Positions 8,395 to 16,774 of a stretch of 49,940 nucleotides of DNA are shown in pieces. The position numbers and the translations under genes were made by a program. The stretch comes from an uncultured Roseburia sp. (GTDB lineage: Bacteria > Bacillota > Clostridia > Lachnospirales > Lachnospiraceae), in NCBI GenBank assembly GCA_900550935.1, contig URUD01000017.1, positions 1-49,940 of the forward strand. Reading direction: 5' to 3'. The notes under the pieces were generated by a model, which worked only from the letters and a program-made list of their open reading frames with translations, made no database searches and was not told the DNA's origin. Position 1 is the stretch's first letter. Each line of letters opens with the position of its first letter.

Positions 8395-9981
8395 CTACTC
8401 CATAAGCTTTACTACGATCACACCATCCACGATCTTGATAGAACCATCGTCCGGGTAGCTCGGCATCTGCTGCACTTCCTCGTTGTCCATAAGTGCTACG
8501 ATCTCTTCATATCCACAGAAACGCGGTGCAAATCCCAGGTATTTTGTAATGATCTGATTTCTGGAATACGCGCTGATATTGCTTTCGGATTTTCCGCCAA
8601 GACCAAAGGTTCCGCCCACTAAGCTTCCCATGTTGTTGGTCTCATCCGTGATCTCATTTCCCACCAGGGCAAGCGGCAGATCGTCGCTGTAACCTTCTAC
8701 GCTCTTGATCTGTGTCACCATCGTCTGGAAATAAGACATGTCATGATATTTCGTATATTCGAGTGACATATAACAGCCGTTTCCATACCAGATGTAAACC
8801 ACGATCATGATAAGGGAAGTCAGTGCTGCCACCCACTGTGTCACTTTGCGGATGATCTCTCTGCTGTCAAATGCCACATGGAATTTGTCTGCCCAGAGCA
8901 ACGTAAAGATGGATACAAATACAACGGAATATGCCATCAGCGTATACACCCATCCGTTTGGTGTCATAATGTAGATCAGGTAAACGGCTACCGGAAATAC
9001 GATAAATCCAAGTACCATAAAGACCTTTTTGATCTTGCATCCCTTTTCTCCAAAAAGCAGGCATAACGCACCAATGCCCCAGGATGCCATCATCAGGAAA
9101 TAACATTTTCTCACATAAGTGGTCGGATTTAAACACATCACATCACTGCGGAATAAATTAATGAAATCAAGGTAAGCACCTTTTACCGCTGAAAATACTT
9201 CGGTTGCGTTCGTCTGTCCCATGGAGTCAAGTCCCTGGTAAGAATTTACCTGTAAGCCCCAATAGGAAACCAAAAACTTATGCAAGATAAAATAAAGTAT
9301 CATGCCCGCTGCCAGCATGATCACATAGCGCAGTGCAAGGAAAAAGATCTCTTTCCAGTTTTTCTCTTCTCTTGAAAATGCACAGAGCAGGATAATGCTC
9401 ATGACAAGAAGCGATGCTGTATTGGAAAAATATGCCTGATAGATACCAAGCGAGCAGGCGATCAGAACCACCGAAAAAATATTTAAAAGGATCTTGTTCG
9501 GAAAACGGATCATAAGCCATGCCGCCAGCACGCTGAACAATACTGCCACACAGTAGAACGGTGCGGTATACATAAACAGAAAGGTACTTGTCACAGCAGG
9601 GAAAGATATAAAAAATCCCCCTAATGCCACTGCAAACAATTTACTCTGCATCTGAAACATATCTGCGATCAGACCCGCGGATATTGCTAACAATAAAACA
9701 GAGATCATGCCACTGACAAAAGGAAGCGAATAATTTCCAAACTGTGCACCAAAGATATCACCCAGGATCTTTAAGAACCAGCGACCGGATTCGGCTCCTG
9801 TTCCATATCCGTTTGGTGTATTCATCAGTTCATCATAGTTGTATAATTTGTTGGTAAACTCGTAAATGTGTGTCAAAAGCCCGATCACGATCGCGCCGAA
9901 AAATGCGGATTTCACTGCCGCAGGGATCTTGTTCCACACCTCTTTGACAAATCCGTCCGGCGTACTCATGGCTGCATTCAT
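8395..9981 (-). CDS. GtrII-like membrane glucosyltransferase
   Basis: GtrII/GtrC-type proteins transfer glucose from undecaprenyl phosphate to a surface polysaccharide on the outer face of the membrane. The 528-residue product has many membrane segments and opens with the pattern of this family: an N-terminal helix, then YNYDELMNTPNGYG and GAESGRWFLKIL, an acidic pair on the first outer loop followed by GRW. A hydrophilic C-terminal domain of about 130 residues follows the last membrane segment. It overlaps gtrA by four bases and has AGGAGG 7 bases before ATG. With GtrB and GtrA it forms a complete three-gene glucosylation set. The sugar and the acceptor are inferred from family, not shown. 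Confidence 0.85.
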   Translation of the reverse strand: MNAAMSTPDGFVKEVWNKIPAAVKSAFFGAIVIGLLTHIYEFTNKLYNYDELMNTPNGYGTGAESGRWFLKILGDIFGAQFGNYSLPFVSGMISVLLLAISAGLIADMFQMQSKLFAVALGGFFISFPAVTSTFLFMYTAPFYCVAVLFSVLAAWLMIRFPNKILLNIFSVVLIACSLGIYQAYFSNTASLLVMSIILLCAFSREEKNWKEIFFLALRYVIMLAAGMILYFILHKFLVSYWGLQVNSYQGLDSMGQTNATEVFSAVKGAYLDFINLFRSDVMCLNPTTYVRKCYFLMMASWGIGALCLLFGEKGCKIKKVFMVLGFIVFPVAVYLIYIMTPNGWVYTLMAYSVVFVSIFTLLWADKFHVAFDSREIIRKVTQWVAALTSLIMIVVYIWYGNGCYMSLEYTKYHDMSYFQTMVTQIKSVEGYSDDLPLALVGNEITDETNNMGSLVGGTFGLGGKSESNISAYSRNQIITKYLGFAPRFCGYEEIVALMDNEEVQQMPSYPDDGSIKIVDGVIVVKLME

Positions 9982-10403
9982 GCCTTGTCCTCCTGTTTTT
10001 TAAATATGATCAATTTACTCAGCACATAATTGATGATAACGACCAGTACACTGGCTGCGATTTTGACCACTGAGTCATTAAAGTGCATTGTTTCCACAAA
10101 TAATGCTAACATTCCGGTCTCTAATACACCGGATAAGACACGGGCAGAAACAAAAGTTCCAAATTCACGTACCATCGTCTTTGCATCCTTTTCATACGAA
10201 CGGAATACATAGACTTTATTTACCCAGAATGCAAACAGAACGGATAAGAACCACGCGATCACGTTACTGATCAGGTATTCGATCCCCAGTGCCTTTGTGC
10301 AGATAAAGTAGACAACATAATTTACCAGTGTTGTCATAACGCCCCAGAAAATATAACTAATGACTTCTCTGTATTTTTCCAGCAGTGCTTTGATTTTACT
10401 CAT
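9978..10403 (-). CDS. GtrA family membrane protein (probable lipid-linked sugar flippase)
   Basis: The 141-residue protein has four membrane segments and the GtrA/DPMS3 pattern: YIFWGVMTTLVNYVVYF near the start, then ISNVIAWFLSVLFAFWVNKVYVF in the second and third segments, and a last helix ending NYVLSKLIIFK. GtrA is thought to flip glucosyl-phospho-undecaprenol outward. It overlaps gtrB by eight bases and gtrII by four, the tight coupling expected for a module making, flipping and using one lipid-linked sugar. Confidence 0.92.
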   Translation of the reverse strand: MSKIKALLEKYREVISYIFWGVMTTLVNYVVYFICTKALGIEYLISNVIAWFLSVLFAFWVNKVYVFRSYEKDAKTMVREFGTFVSARVLSGVLETGMLALFVETMHFNDSVVKIAASVLVVIINYVLSKLIIFKKQEDKA

Positions 10404-11328
10404 ACTTTTCTTCCTTTTCTCCAGCTTCTTCCTCTACGATGAAACGCGGACGTTCCTTCACTTCATCATAGATCTTTGCAATATAATAACCGATGATCCC
10501 GATCGCGACCATCAGGATGCTTCCGGTGATCAGCTGTAACATGATCACGGTCGTAAATCCTTCCAGCGCATCCCCTGTCACAAAACGTACCAGGGTCTGG
10601 ATGCCTAAAACAAGGGCAAACAGGAAGAAGAGAATCCCGCTTAACGTCACAAGCTGCAGCGGTGCAGATGAAAACGAAGTGATATTCGTCACCGCATAGC
10701 GGATCAGTGATTTGACTGACCATTTGGACACGCCTTCCGTACGCTCCTGCACTTCAAACTCCACTGTGGTAGAACGAAATCCCACCCAGGAAGAGATGGC
10801 ACGGAAGAAAAACTGTTTCTCCGGCATCTTTAAGATGGTATCTACTACTGTACGATCCATCAGTTTAAAATCCGACGCATTGCGCATGTCGATCGAGGTT
10901 GCCTTGCTGATCAGGTCATAGAAAATGCCAGCCGCCCATTTGTGGAAGATCCCTTCCTTTCCTCTGGACAGTTTGACACCCTCTACTACTTTGTATCCCT
11001 GCTCCCACAGGCGGTACATCTCTACGATCTTCTCTGGTGGATGCTGTAAGTCACAGTCAATGATGACACTTGCCTCGCCCCTGGCATACGAAAGACCGGC
11101 AATCATGGCGGACTCTTTTCCGAAATTTCTGGAAAATGAAATTCCCCGCACCTGTTTGTCCTGTGCCGCCGCCTCTTTTACCCGGTTCCAGGTCTCGTCT
11201 TTGGATCCATCATTGACAAAGATCAGCTCATATGGAATTTGCTCTTTTTGTAAGATACCGGCGATCGTCTTTGCCGTGATCGGTATCATTGCTTCCTCGT
11301 TAAAGGCTGGAATAATAACTGACAGCAT
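10396..11328 (-). CDS. GtrB-type glycosyltransferase (undecaprenyl-phosphate glucosyltransferase)
   Basis: This family 2 enzyme transfers a sugar, usually glucose from UDP-glucose, to undecaprenyl phosphate on the inner membrane face. The 310-residue protein has the GT-A catalytic part (VIIPAFNEE, FVNDGSKDET, SFSRNFGKESAMIAGL, the metal-site region IDCDLQHPPE) and two C-terminal membrane segments (about residues 230-295). The end, YDEVKERPRFIVEEE, is typical for GtrB. GGAGTGGAGAAATA precedes ATG. It heads the gtrB-gtrA-gtrII set, 35 bases after manC. A second gene of this kind is at 48579-49538. Confidence 0.93.
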   Translation of the reverse strand: MLSVIIPAFNEEAMIPITAKTIAGILQKEQIPYELIFVNDGSKDETWNRVKEAAAQDKQVRGISFSRNFGKESAMIAGLSYARGEASVIIDCDLQHPPEKIVEMYRLWEQGYKVVEGVKLSRGKEGIFHKWAAGIFYDLISKATSIDMRNASDFKLMDRTVVDTILKMPEKQFFFRAISSWVGFRSTTVEFEVQERTEGVSKWSVKSLIRYAVTNITSFSSAPLQLVTLSGILFFLFALVLGIQTLVRFVTGDALEGFTTVIMLQLITGSILMVAIGIIGYYIAKIYDEVKERPRFIVEEEAGEKEEKYE

Positions 11329-11363
11329 TATTTCTCCACTCCTGTTCCTTTGTTTTCTATGCT

Positions 11364-12692
11364 CTAGCCGATGACGATCTCGTCATCCTCGGCATCTCCC
11401 ACGCATACTTCAATGCAGCGTAAGTCAGAGCCCAATGCACGGATGGCATGCTCTTTGCCGGCAGCAATGCTGACCGTTGAGCCTGGCATCAGATCGACTT
11501 CAATCCCCTCTAACATCAGTTTTCCCATACCGGATAAAACGGTGATGGTCTCTGTGTGTTTCAGATGTTTATGGTTTGGCACTACCTTGCCGTCTACGAC
11601 TTTGATACGCTTGGTAATGCTGCGGATGCCGTCATCCTCATCGTTATCGATTGTCTTGATCGTCCCCCACCTGCGCTCCTCATATCTGGAAGTATCCTCC
11701 ACATACTCGAGGCAGTTCTTGATGTAAGAACTCTGGTGTTTGTCTGCGACCAGGATACCGTCATGGGATGCTGCGATCACCATGTTTTTGGCTCCCATTA
11801 CAACAAGCGGCACACCAAGTACATTGATGGCATGACTGTTTTCACAGGTATCGTCCCAGACGACATTGCCAATGCTGTTTTCCGGCATCTCTTCGGTCAG
11901 AGTATTCCAGGTACCTAAGTCTTTCCAGATGTCATCGTAGCAGATGGCTGCGATATCATCCCAGTGCTCTAAGACTTCATAGTCAAAGCTCTTCTTCGGC
12001 AGTTTCTCGTAATCAGCGACCATCTGTGTGTAGTCGGTTCCGACTCCGTATTTTTCAAGCCACTGTGCTGCCATCGATAATTTAAAGCAGAATACGCCAC
12101 AGTTCCAGAGTGCACCGCCTGCTACTAACTGCTCTGCGGTTGCCTCGTCCGGTTTTTCGCGGAAACCTGCCACCTTTAAAAGTTCACTATCTCCCTTTTC
12201 CGGTACGATATAGCCGTACTTGGTGGATGGATAGGTTGGTACCCCGCCAAGTAAGCCGATCGTTTTTTCGCTCTTTTCAATGTATTCGCCCAGTTTTTTG
12301 ATCCGTGAGAAAAATTCTCCAGTCGTATAAGGATCTACCGGCAAAAATGCAACGACATCATCCTCTTTTGCTCCCTTTTCCGTTAAAAGATAAGCGCAGG
12401 AAAGCATGACAGCCGGGAACGTATCGCGGCGCATCGGCTCAACTGCTACCTCTGCCGCACCATTCAGCTGGCTCTCGATCAGTTCCACCTGTGCGCTGCT
12501 GGCACAGACAATCGTGTTTTCGGAAAGACCGGCAGTCTCTAACTGTCCGAATACTCTCTGGAGCATCGAACATTTCTCCCCGTCTTTCTTTCCATCATGA
12601 TTCATAAGTTTGATATACTGTTTGGAACAGAGGTCATTGGATAACGGCCAAAGGCGTTTGCCGGAACCTCCGGATAAAAGTACGATATACAT
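11364..12692 (-). CDS. manC: Mannose-1-phosphate guanylyltransferase with cupin domain
   Basis: The enzyme makes GDP-mannose, the substrate of Gmd encoded just upstream. The nucleotidyltransferase domain starts with LLSGGSGKRLWPLSN, followed by TKYGYIVPE, FREKPDEATA and ALWNCGVFCFK. A C-terminal cupin domain (about residues 345-440: PNHKHLKHTETITVLSG, GKEHAIRAL) resembles the isomerase part of bifunctional ManC/AlgA. Whether it isomerises fructose-6-phosphate cannot be told. No phosphomannomutase gene is in the window. AGGAGA lies five bases before ATG, 15 bases after fcl. Confidence 0.93.
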   Translation of the reverse strand: MYIVLLSGGSGKRLWPLSNDLCSKQYIKLMNHDGKKDGEKCSMLQRVFGQLETAGLSENTIVCASSAQVELIESQLNGAAEVAVEPMRRDTFPAVMLSCAYLLTEKGAKEDDVVAFLPVDPYTTGEFFSRIKKLGEYIEKSEKTIGLLGGVPTYPSTKYGYIVPEKGDSELLKVAGFREKPDEATAEQLVAGGALWNCGVFCFKLSMAAQWLEKYGVGTDYTQMVADYEKLPKKSFDYEVLEHWDDIAAICYDDIWKDLGTWNTLTEEMPENSIGNVVWDDTCENSHAINVLGVPLVVMGAKNMVIAASHDGILVADKHQSSYIKNCLEYVEDTSRYEERRWGTIKTIDNDEDDGIRSITKRIKVVDGKVVPNHKHLKHTETITVLSGMGKLMLEGIEVDLMPGSTVSIAAGKEHAIRALGSDLRCIEVCVGDAEDDEIVIG

Positions 12693-12707
12693 TGTATTCT
12701 CCTTTTT

Positions 12708-13652
12708 CTATCGTTCTGCACGCATTGGATTGTTTAAGAAGTCCTCATAAGCAAGACGGATACCGTCTTCCAGTTCAGTCTTGTATTTCCATCCAAGGCT
12801 CTCTAATTTGCTCACATCAAGCAGTTTTCTCGGTGTTCCGTCCGGTTTGGATGGATCCCATTTGATCTCTCCTGTGTAACCAATGACTTTTGCTACCAGC
12901 TCGGTAAGCTCTTTGATGGTAAGCTCTTTTCCGGTTCCAAGGTTTACGGTTTCATTTCCGCTGTAGTTGTTCATCAGGTAAACGCAGGCATCTGCCAGAT
13001 CATCTACATATAAGAACTCACGGAGCGGTGTACCGGTTCCCCAGCAGGTAACCTCTTTTGCGCCGGAAACTTTTGCTTCATGGAAACGACGGATCAGTGC
13101 CGGGAGCACATGGGAGTGTTCCGGATGATAGTTATCGTTTGGTCCGTAAAGGTTGGTCGGCATGACGGAAATATAGTCTGTTCCGTACTGACGGTTTAAA
13201 AATTCACAGTATTTTAATCCGCTGATCTTTGCCAGGGCATATGCCTCGTTGGTCTTCTCCAGCTCACTGGTAAGAAGGCAGCTCTCTTTCATTGGCTGTG
13301 GTGCCATTCTCGGATAAATGCAGGAAGAACCCAAGAACATCAGTTTTTTACAGTTGTTCTTCCATGCCTCATGGATCACATTCATCTCAAGGATCATGTT
13401 CTCATACATGAAATCAGCGAGTGCTTCGCTGTTTGCCATGATACCGCCTACCTTGGCAGCTGCAAGGAATACATAATCCGGTTTCTCTTTTGCAAAGAAC
13501 TCTTCCACGTCATCCTGACGGCAGAGATTTAACTCTTTGTGTGTTCTGGTCACAATGTTGTGATATCCTTCTTTTTCCAACTGACGGACAATGGCGGAAC
13601 CTACCATTCCTCTGTGTCCTGCTACATATATTTTGGCATCTTTTTCCATCAT
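12708..13652 (-). CDS. fcl: GDP-L-fucose synthase
   Basis: This epimerase-reductase turns GDP-4-keto-6-deoxymannose, the product of Gmd, into GDP-L-fucose with NADPH. The 314-residue short-chain dehydrogenase has the nucleotide loop GHRGMVGSAI, the catalytic Ser region LGSSCIYPR, the catalytic Tyr-Lys pair in YALAKISG, and the typical PTNLYGPNDNYHPEHSHVLP segment. GAGGTG lies 9 bases before the first ATG, and the second codon is also ATG. It stands 21 bases after gmd. With gmd and manC it gives a full route from mannose-1-phosphate to GDP-L-fucose. Confidence 0.97.
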   Translation of the reverse strand: MMEKDAKIYVAGHRGMVGSAIVRQLEKEGYHNIVTRTHKELNLCRQDDVEEFFAKEKPDYVFLAAAKVGGIMANSEALADFMYENMILEMNVIHEAWKNNCKKLMFLGSSCIYPRMAPQPMKESCLLTSELEKTNEAYALAKISGLKYCEFLNRQYGTDYISVMPTNLYGPNDNYHPEHSHVLPALIRRFHEAKVSGAKEVTCWGTGTPLREFLYVDDLADACVYLMNNYSGNETVNLGTGKELTIKELTELVAKVIGYTGEIKWDPSKPDGTPRKLLDVSKLESLGWKYKTELEDGIRLAYEDFLNNPMRAER

Positions 13653-13673
13653 AATTTACGCACCTCTATTTCT

Positions 13674-14708
13674 TTATGCCTCTTTTGCTACTAATTCCAT
13701 ATCATGTTTTACCATGATCTTTACTAATTCTTCAAATGTTGTCTTGGTCGGGTTCCAGCCTAACTCAGTCTTAGCCTTGGTCGGATCTCCCCAGAGATTG
13801 ACAACGTCGGTCGGACGATAGAACTCTTTTGATACTTCGATGACAACTTTTCCGGTTGCCTTGTCGATACCGACTTCGTCCATGCCCTCGCCCTTAAACT
13901 CAAGCTCGATGCCTGCCTCACGGAATGCGTGCTCGCAGAACTCACGTACGGAATGTTGTACTCCGGTTGCGATAACGAAATCTTCCGGTTTCTCGTTCTG
14001 TAAGATCAGCCACATGCACTCTACATAATCTTTTGCGTATCCCCAGTCACGCAGGGAAGAAAGGTTTCCAAGGTAAAGCTTGTCCTGTTTGCCCTGTGCG
14101 ATTCTTGCTGCTGCAAGAGAGATCTTTCTGGTAACAAATGTCTCACCACGACGCTCTGATTCATGGTTAAATAAGATACCGCTGCAGCAGAACATATTGT
14201 ATGCTTCACGATATTCTTTTACGATCCAGAAACCATACTGTTTTGCAACTGCATATGGGCTGTATGGATGGAATGGTGTGGTCTCGCGCTGTGGCACTTC
14301 TTCAACTTTTCCGTAAAGCTCGGAAGTAGATGCCTGATAGATACGGCAGGTCTTCTCTAATCCGCAGAGACGTACTGCCTCTAACACACGGAGAACTCCT
14401 GTAGCAACTACATCTGCTGTGTACTCCGGTACATCAAAGCTGACACCTACATGGCTCTGTGCTGCAAGGTTGTAGATCTCATCCGGTTTGATGCTTCCAA
14501 CCAGACGCATGATACTCATAGAATCGGAAAGATCACCATAGTGTACGTGGAAATTAGGATTTCCCTCCAAGTGGTCAATTCTCTCTCTCTTTTCGGTAGA
14601 AGCACGACGTACCATACCGTGTACCTCGTAACCTTTCTCTAATAAGAACTCTGCCAGATAGCTTCCGTCCTGTCCTGTCACACCGGTGATCAATGCCTTT
14701 TTACTCAT
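13674..14708 (-). CDS. gmd: GDP-mannose 4,6-dehydratase
   Basis: Gmd makes GDP-4-keto-6-deoxy-D-mannose, the first committed step to GDP-L-fucose. The 344-residue protein has TGVTGQDGSYLAEFLLEKGY (NADP-binding loop with the Gmd-specific GQDGSYL), then STSELYGKV, the Tyr-Lys pair in YSPYAVAKQYG, and DVVNLWGDPTKA near the end. AAAGGAGAG lies five bases before ATG. It is the first gene of the leftward run and is transcribed away from an AraC-type regulator, which may control it. Confidence 0.97.
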   Translation of the reverse strand: MSKKALITGVTGQDGSYLAEFLLEKGYEVHGMVRRASTEKRERIDHLEGNPNFHVHYGDLSDSMSIMRLVGSIKPDEIYNLAAQSHVGVSFDVPEYTADVVATGVLRVLEAVRLCGLEKTCRIYQASTSELYGKVEEVPQRETTPFHPYSPYAVAKQYGFWIVKEYREAYNMFCCSGILFNHESERRGETFVTRKISLAAARIAQGKQDKLYLGNLSSLRDWGYAKDYVECMWLILQNEKPEDFVIATGVQHSVREFCEHAFREAGIELEFKGEGMDEVGIDKATGKVVIEVSKEFYRPTDVVNLWGDPTKAKTELGWNPTKTTFEELVKIMVKHDMELVAKEA

Positions 14709-14848
14709 AAATACTCTCCTTTATCCTGTTTCTTTCTTTATACTATAATTATTTTGCTAAATGCCTGTTTTTAAGCCGTTGTTAAGAATAATCCAATTTT
14801 AACATTTTTGCAATTGAATATATTGGTCTAAAATAGTATTATATTGCT
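14709..14848. promoter_or_regulatory. Divergent control region between gmd and the AraC gene
   Basis: This 140-base AT-rich gap must hold the promoters of the long gmd operon (minus) and the AraC gene (plus). Toward gmd there is a TATAGT/TATAAA-like -10 region but no good -35, which would suit activation by a regulator. Toward the AraC gene, TTGAAT (14814-14819) and TATTAT (14837-14842) are spaced 17 bases apart and would place the RNA start almost at the ATG. The imperfect inverted element GTTAAGAATAATCCAATTTT followed by AAC is a possible operator. All of this is inference. Confidence 0.45.
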
Positions 14849-15727
14849 ATGAAAAAATTATTTTTTGAGAAATATAAAACATCCGAAGTTACAAATACAC
14901 GAAGTGTCATCAACACGCCCTCCCCTTTTACGCGCAAGAATTTCTTCTACATCCAGGAGGCGGGTTACCTGAAAAGTTTAAAATCCCATTTGAGCAGGCG
15001 GAGCGGCTTAGACTCCTACCTGTTTTTCGTGGTGCTCTCCGGCAGCGGGGAGGTGACCTACCGCGAACCAACTTCTGAGGGAGGCATGATCTCCTCTGCT
15101 GCCCATACCGGGGACTGTTTCTTCCTCGACTGTTCGGGCGAATACACCCACATCAGCACCGACGAAGATCCCTGGGAACTGCTCTGGATCCACTTCTACG
15201 GTCCACAGGCAGGGGCTTATTATTCTTATTTCCGGGAACACCACAACTGGCATTTCCGCTCTGCCCATTTCACGGAGCTGATCACTGCCATCGAAAATAT
15301 CATCCGCTACAACGAGGAGCCGACCGATGACACCGATCTTTTAACCGCGCAGCAGATCGTAAACATTTTAACCCTCATCTGCACTGAGTCCAACGAGAAG
15401 AACGAGCTGCTCTCCGACAAGCTCAAAACGATTCTTCACTATCTGGACGAACATTATACAGAAAACATTTCTCTGGATCAGCTTGCAGAACAGTTTTTTA
15501 TCAGTAAATATTATCTTTCACGGGAATTTAAAAAAGAATTTGGAACGACGATCATCCAATATGTTCTGGCAAAGAAGATCAACAATGCCAAAGAGCTGCT
15601 CCGTTACAGCAATTCCTCGATTGAGGAGATCGCGCACCTCTGTGGCATTGATGACGCCAGTTACTTCAATAAGATTTTTAAGAAAATGGAAGGCTGCACC
15701 GCTTCAGAATACCGGAAGCGGTGGTAG
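14849..15727 (+). CDS. AraC-family transcriptional regulator
   Basis: The 292-residue protein has an N-terminal cupin-like sensing domain (GSGEVTYREP, GDCFFLDCSGEYTHI, WIHFYGPQA) and a C-terminal double helix-turn-helix (about residues 190-290: SLDQLAEQFFISKYYLSREF and IEEIAHLCGIDDASYFNKIF). The sensing half suggests a sugar or similar ligand. Its divergence from gmd makes the fucose/capsule operon the likeliest target. No Shine-Dalgarno sequence precedes the ATG, and the closest promoter would give an almost leaderless message. The gene ends three bases from the convergent acyltransferase stop. Confidence 0.9.
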   Translation: MKKLFFEKYKTSEVTNTRSVINTPSPFTRKNFFYIQEAGYLKSLKSHLSRRSGLDSYLFFVVLSGSGEVTYREPTSEGGMISSAAHTGDCFFLDCSGEYTHISTDEDPWELLWIHFYGPQAGAYYSYFREHHNWHFRSAHFTELITAIENIIRYNEEPTDDTDLLTAQQIVNILTLICTESNEKNELLSDKLKTILHYLDEHYTENISLDQLAEQFFISKYYLSREFKKEFGTTIIQYVLAKKINNAKELLRYSNSSIEEIAHLCGIDDASYFNKIFKKMEGCTASEYRKRW

Positions 15728-15730
15728 CTG

Positions 15731-16774
15731 CTACCTTATTTTTTGTTTTACGGCACCTGCTGCCTTTTCGATCCCATGCAGGATGCCATCTGCCAGCTTT
15801 TCTTCGATCCGTCCGAACATTCTGACACGGACGATATCGATCACCGTACCCATCACGATCAGAAGCACACAGATCCCAAGTAAGATCCACTCGTGCCAGT
15901 TGCTCTCGTTCCATGCAAGATAGTTGAACATGTACGCGGTGATGATGCCGCGCAGGGTCCACTCCATCGTAAAGACTGCCGGAACATGGGAAGCAACCTC
16001 ATTGATGAAACGGCTGCTGAAATGGATCTCCTTAAATATCAAAAAGATACAGATCGATGCACCGATCGTAAACAGGGTGTTATCCCTTGCAAATCTGTTC
16101 TGCACGGTACCGGTCACCACATAAAGCGCACCATTTAAGGCAACACATGCAAGCAGGATAAGCGCATACCATCTGCCCAGTTTTGCTTTTCCGATCTTCT
16201 TTTCCTCTCCGTACAATCTGATATACCGTCCGATCAGATACAAAAGCACCATGTTGACAATTCCTTTTCCACCATCCTGTGTGATGTCAAAGAAAAAGAA
16301 GGTCGTGATACCGGAAAAGATGACAAGCATTGTAAGCAACATTTTTTTGAAGGCAGCCTTGTCCAGCTGCTCAATAAACGCATTGAGGAACGGGCTTAAA
16401 AACGCCAGTGCGAAATAGCAGGTAAAATACCATGAATTACGCCCGATGACCGGAAATACATACGATAAGATCTGCTCACCGCTGTAACCTGCCGCATCAC
16501 CCCATACAAAACGGAGTGCCAGACCGATCCAGCAATAGAAGATCAGCATCAGATCCAGCTGTATCATTTTTTTCGGTTTGAGACGGATTCCAAAATAACC
16601 GGAGATCAGGATAAAGATCGGCACGCCGACATTTCCGATCGTCTCAATGACGATACATAACCATGCGCTGACCTCGTTATTGCGATAGCTGCTCGCACCG
16701 TGCATCCAGAATGTTACCAAAAGTGCCAGGATGCGGAGCAGTTCTAATCCAGAGTCACGTTCTTTTTTACTCAC
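15731..16774 (-). CDS. Membrane acyltransferase (acyltransferase-3 family), paralogue A
   Basis: The 347-residue membrane protein carries LELLRILALLVTFWMH (conserved Arg and His), IFILISGYFGI, NSWYFTCYF and GKGIVNMVLLYLIGRYIRLY. The same motifs occur in order in the protein at 21317-22378, so the two are paralogues on opposite strands at the ends of this operon. It probably O-acylates a glycan. The start is GTG directly abutting the TAG of the upstream gene, with GGGGG about eight bases before, so translation is coupled. It is the last gene of the operon led by the ABC exporter. Confidence 0.85.
   Translation of the reverse strand: MSKKERDSGLELLRILALLVTFWMHGASSYRNNEVSAWLCIVIETIGNVGVPIFILISGYFGIRLKPKKMIQLDLMLIFYCWIGLALRFVWGDAAGYSGEQILSYVFPVIGRNSWYFTCYFALAFLSPFLNAFIEQLDKAAFKKMLLTMLVIFSGITTFFFFDITQDGGKGIVNMVLLYLIGRYIRLYGEEKKIGKAKLGRWYALILLACVALNGALYVVTGTVQNRFARDNTLFTIGASICIFLIFKEIHFSSRFINEVASHVPAVFTMEWTLRGIITAYMFNYLAWNESNWHEWILLGICVLLIVMGTVIDIVRVRMFGRIEEKLADGILHGIEKAAGAVKQKIR

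Noticed and set aside
15723..15744. Possible terminator between the AraC gene and the convergent acyltransferase gene
   Set aside because: The stem (GGTAG/CTACC) has only five pairs and overlaps both stop codons; the following TTATTTTTTG is suggestive but too weak to list.
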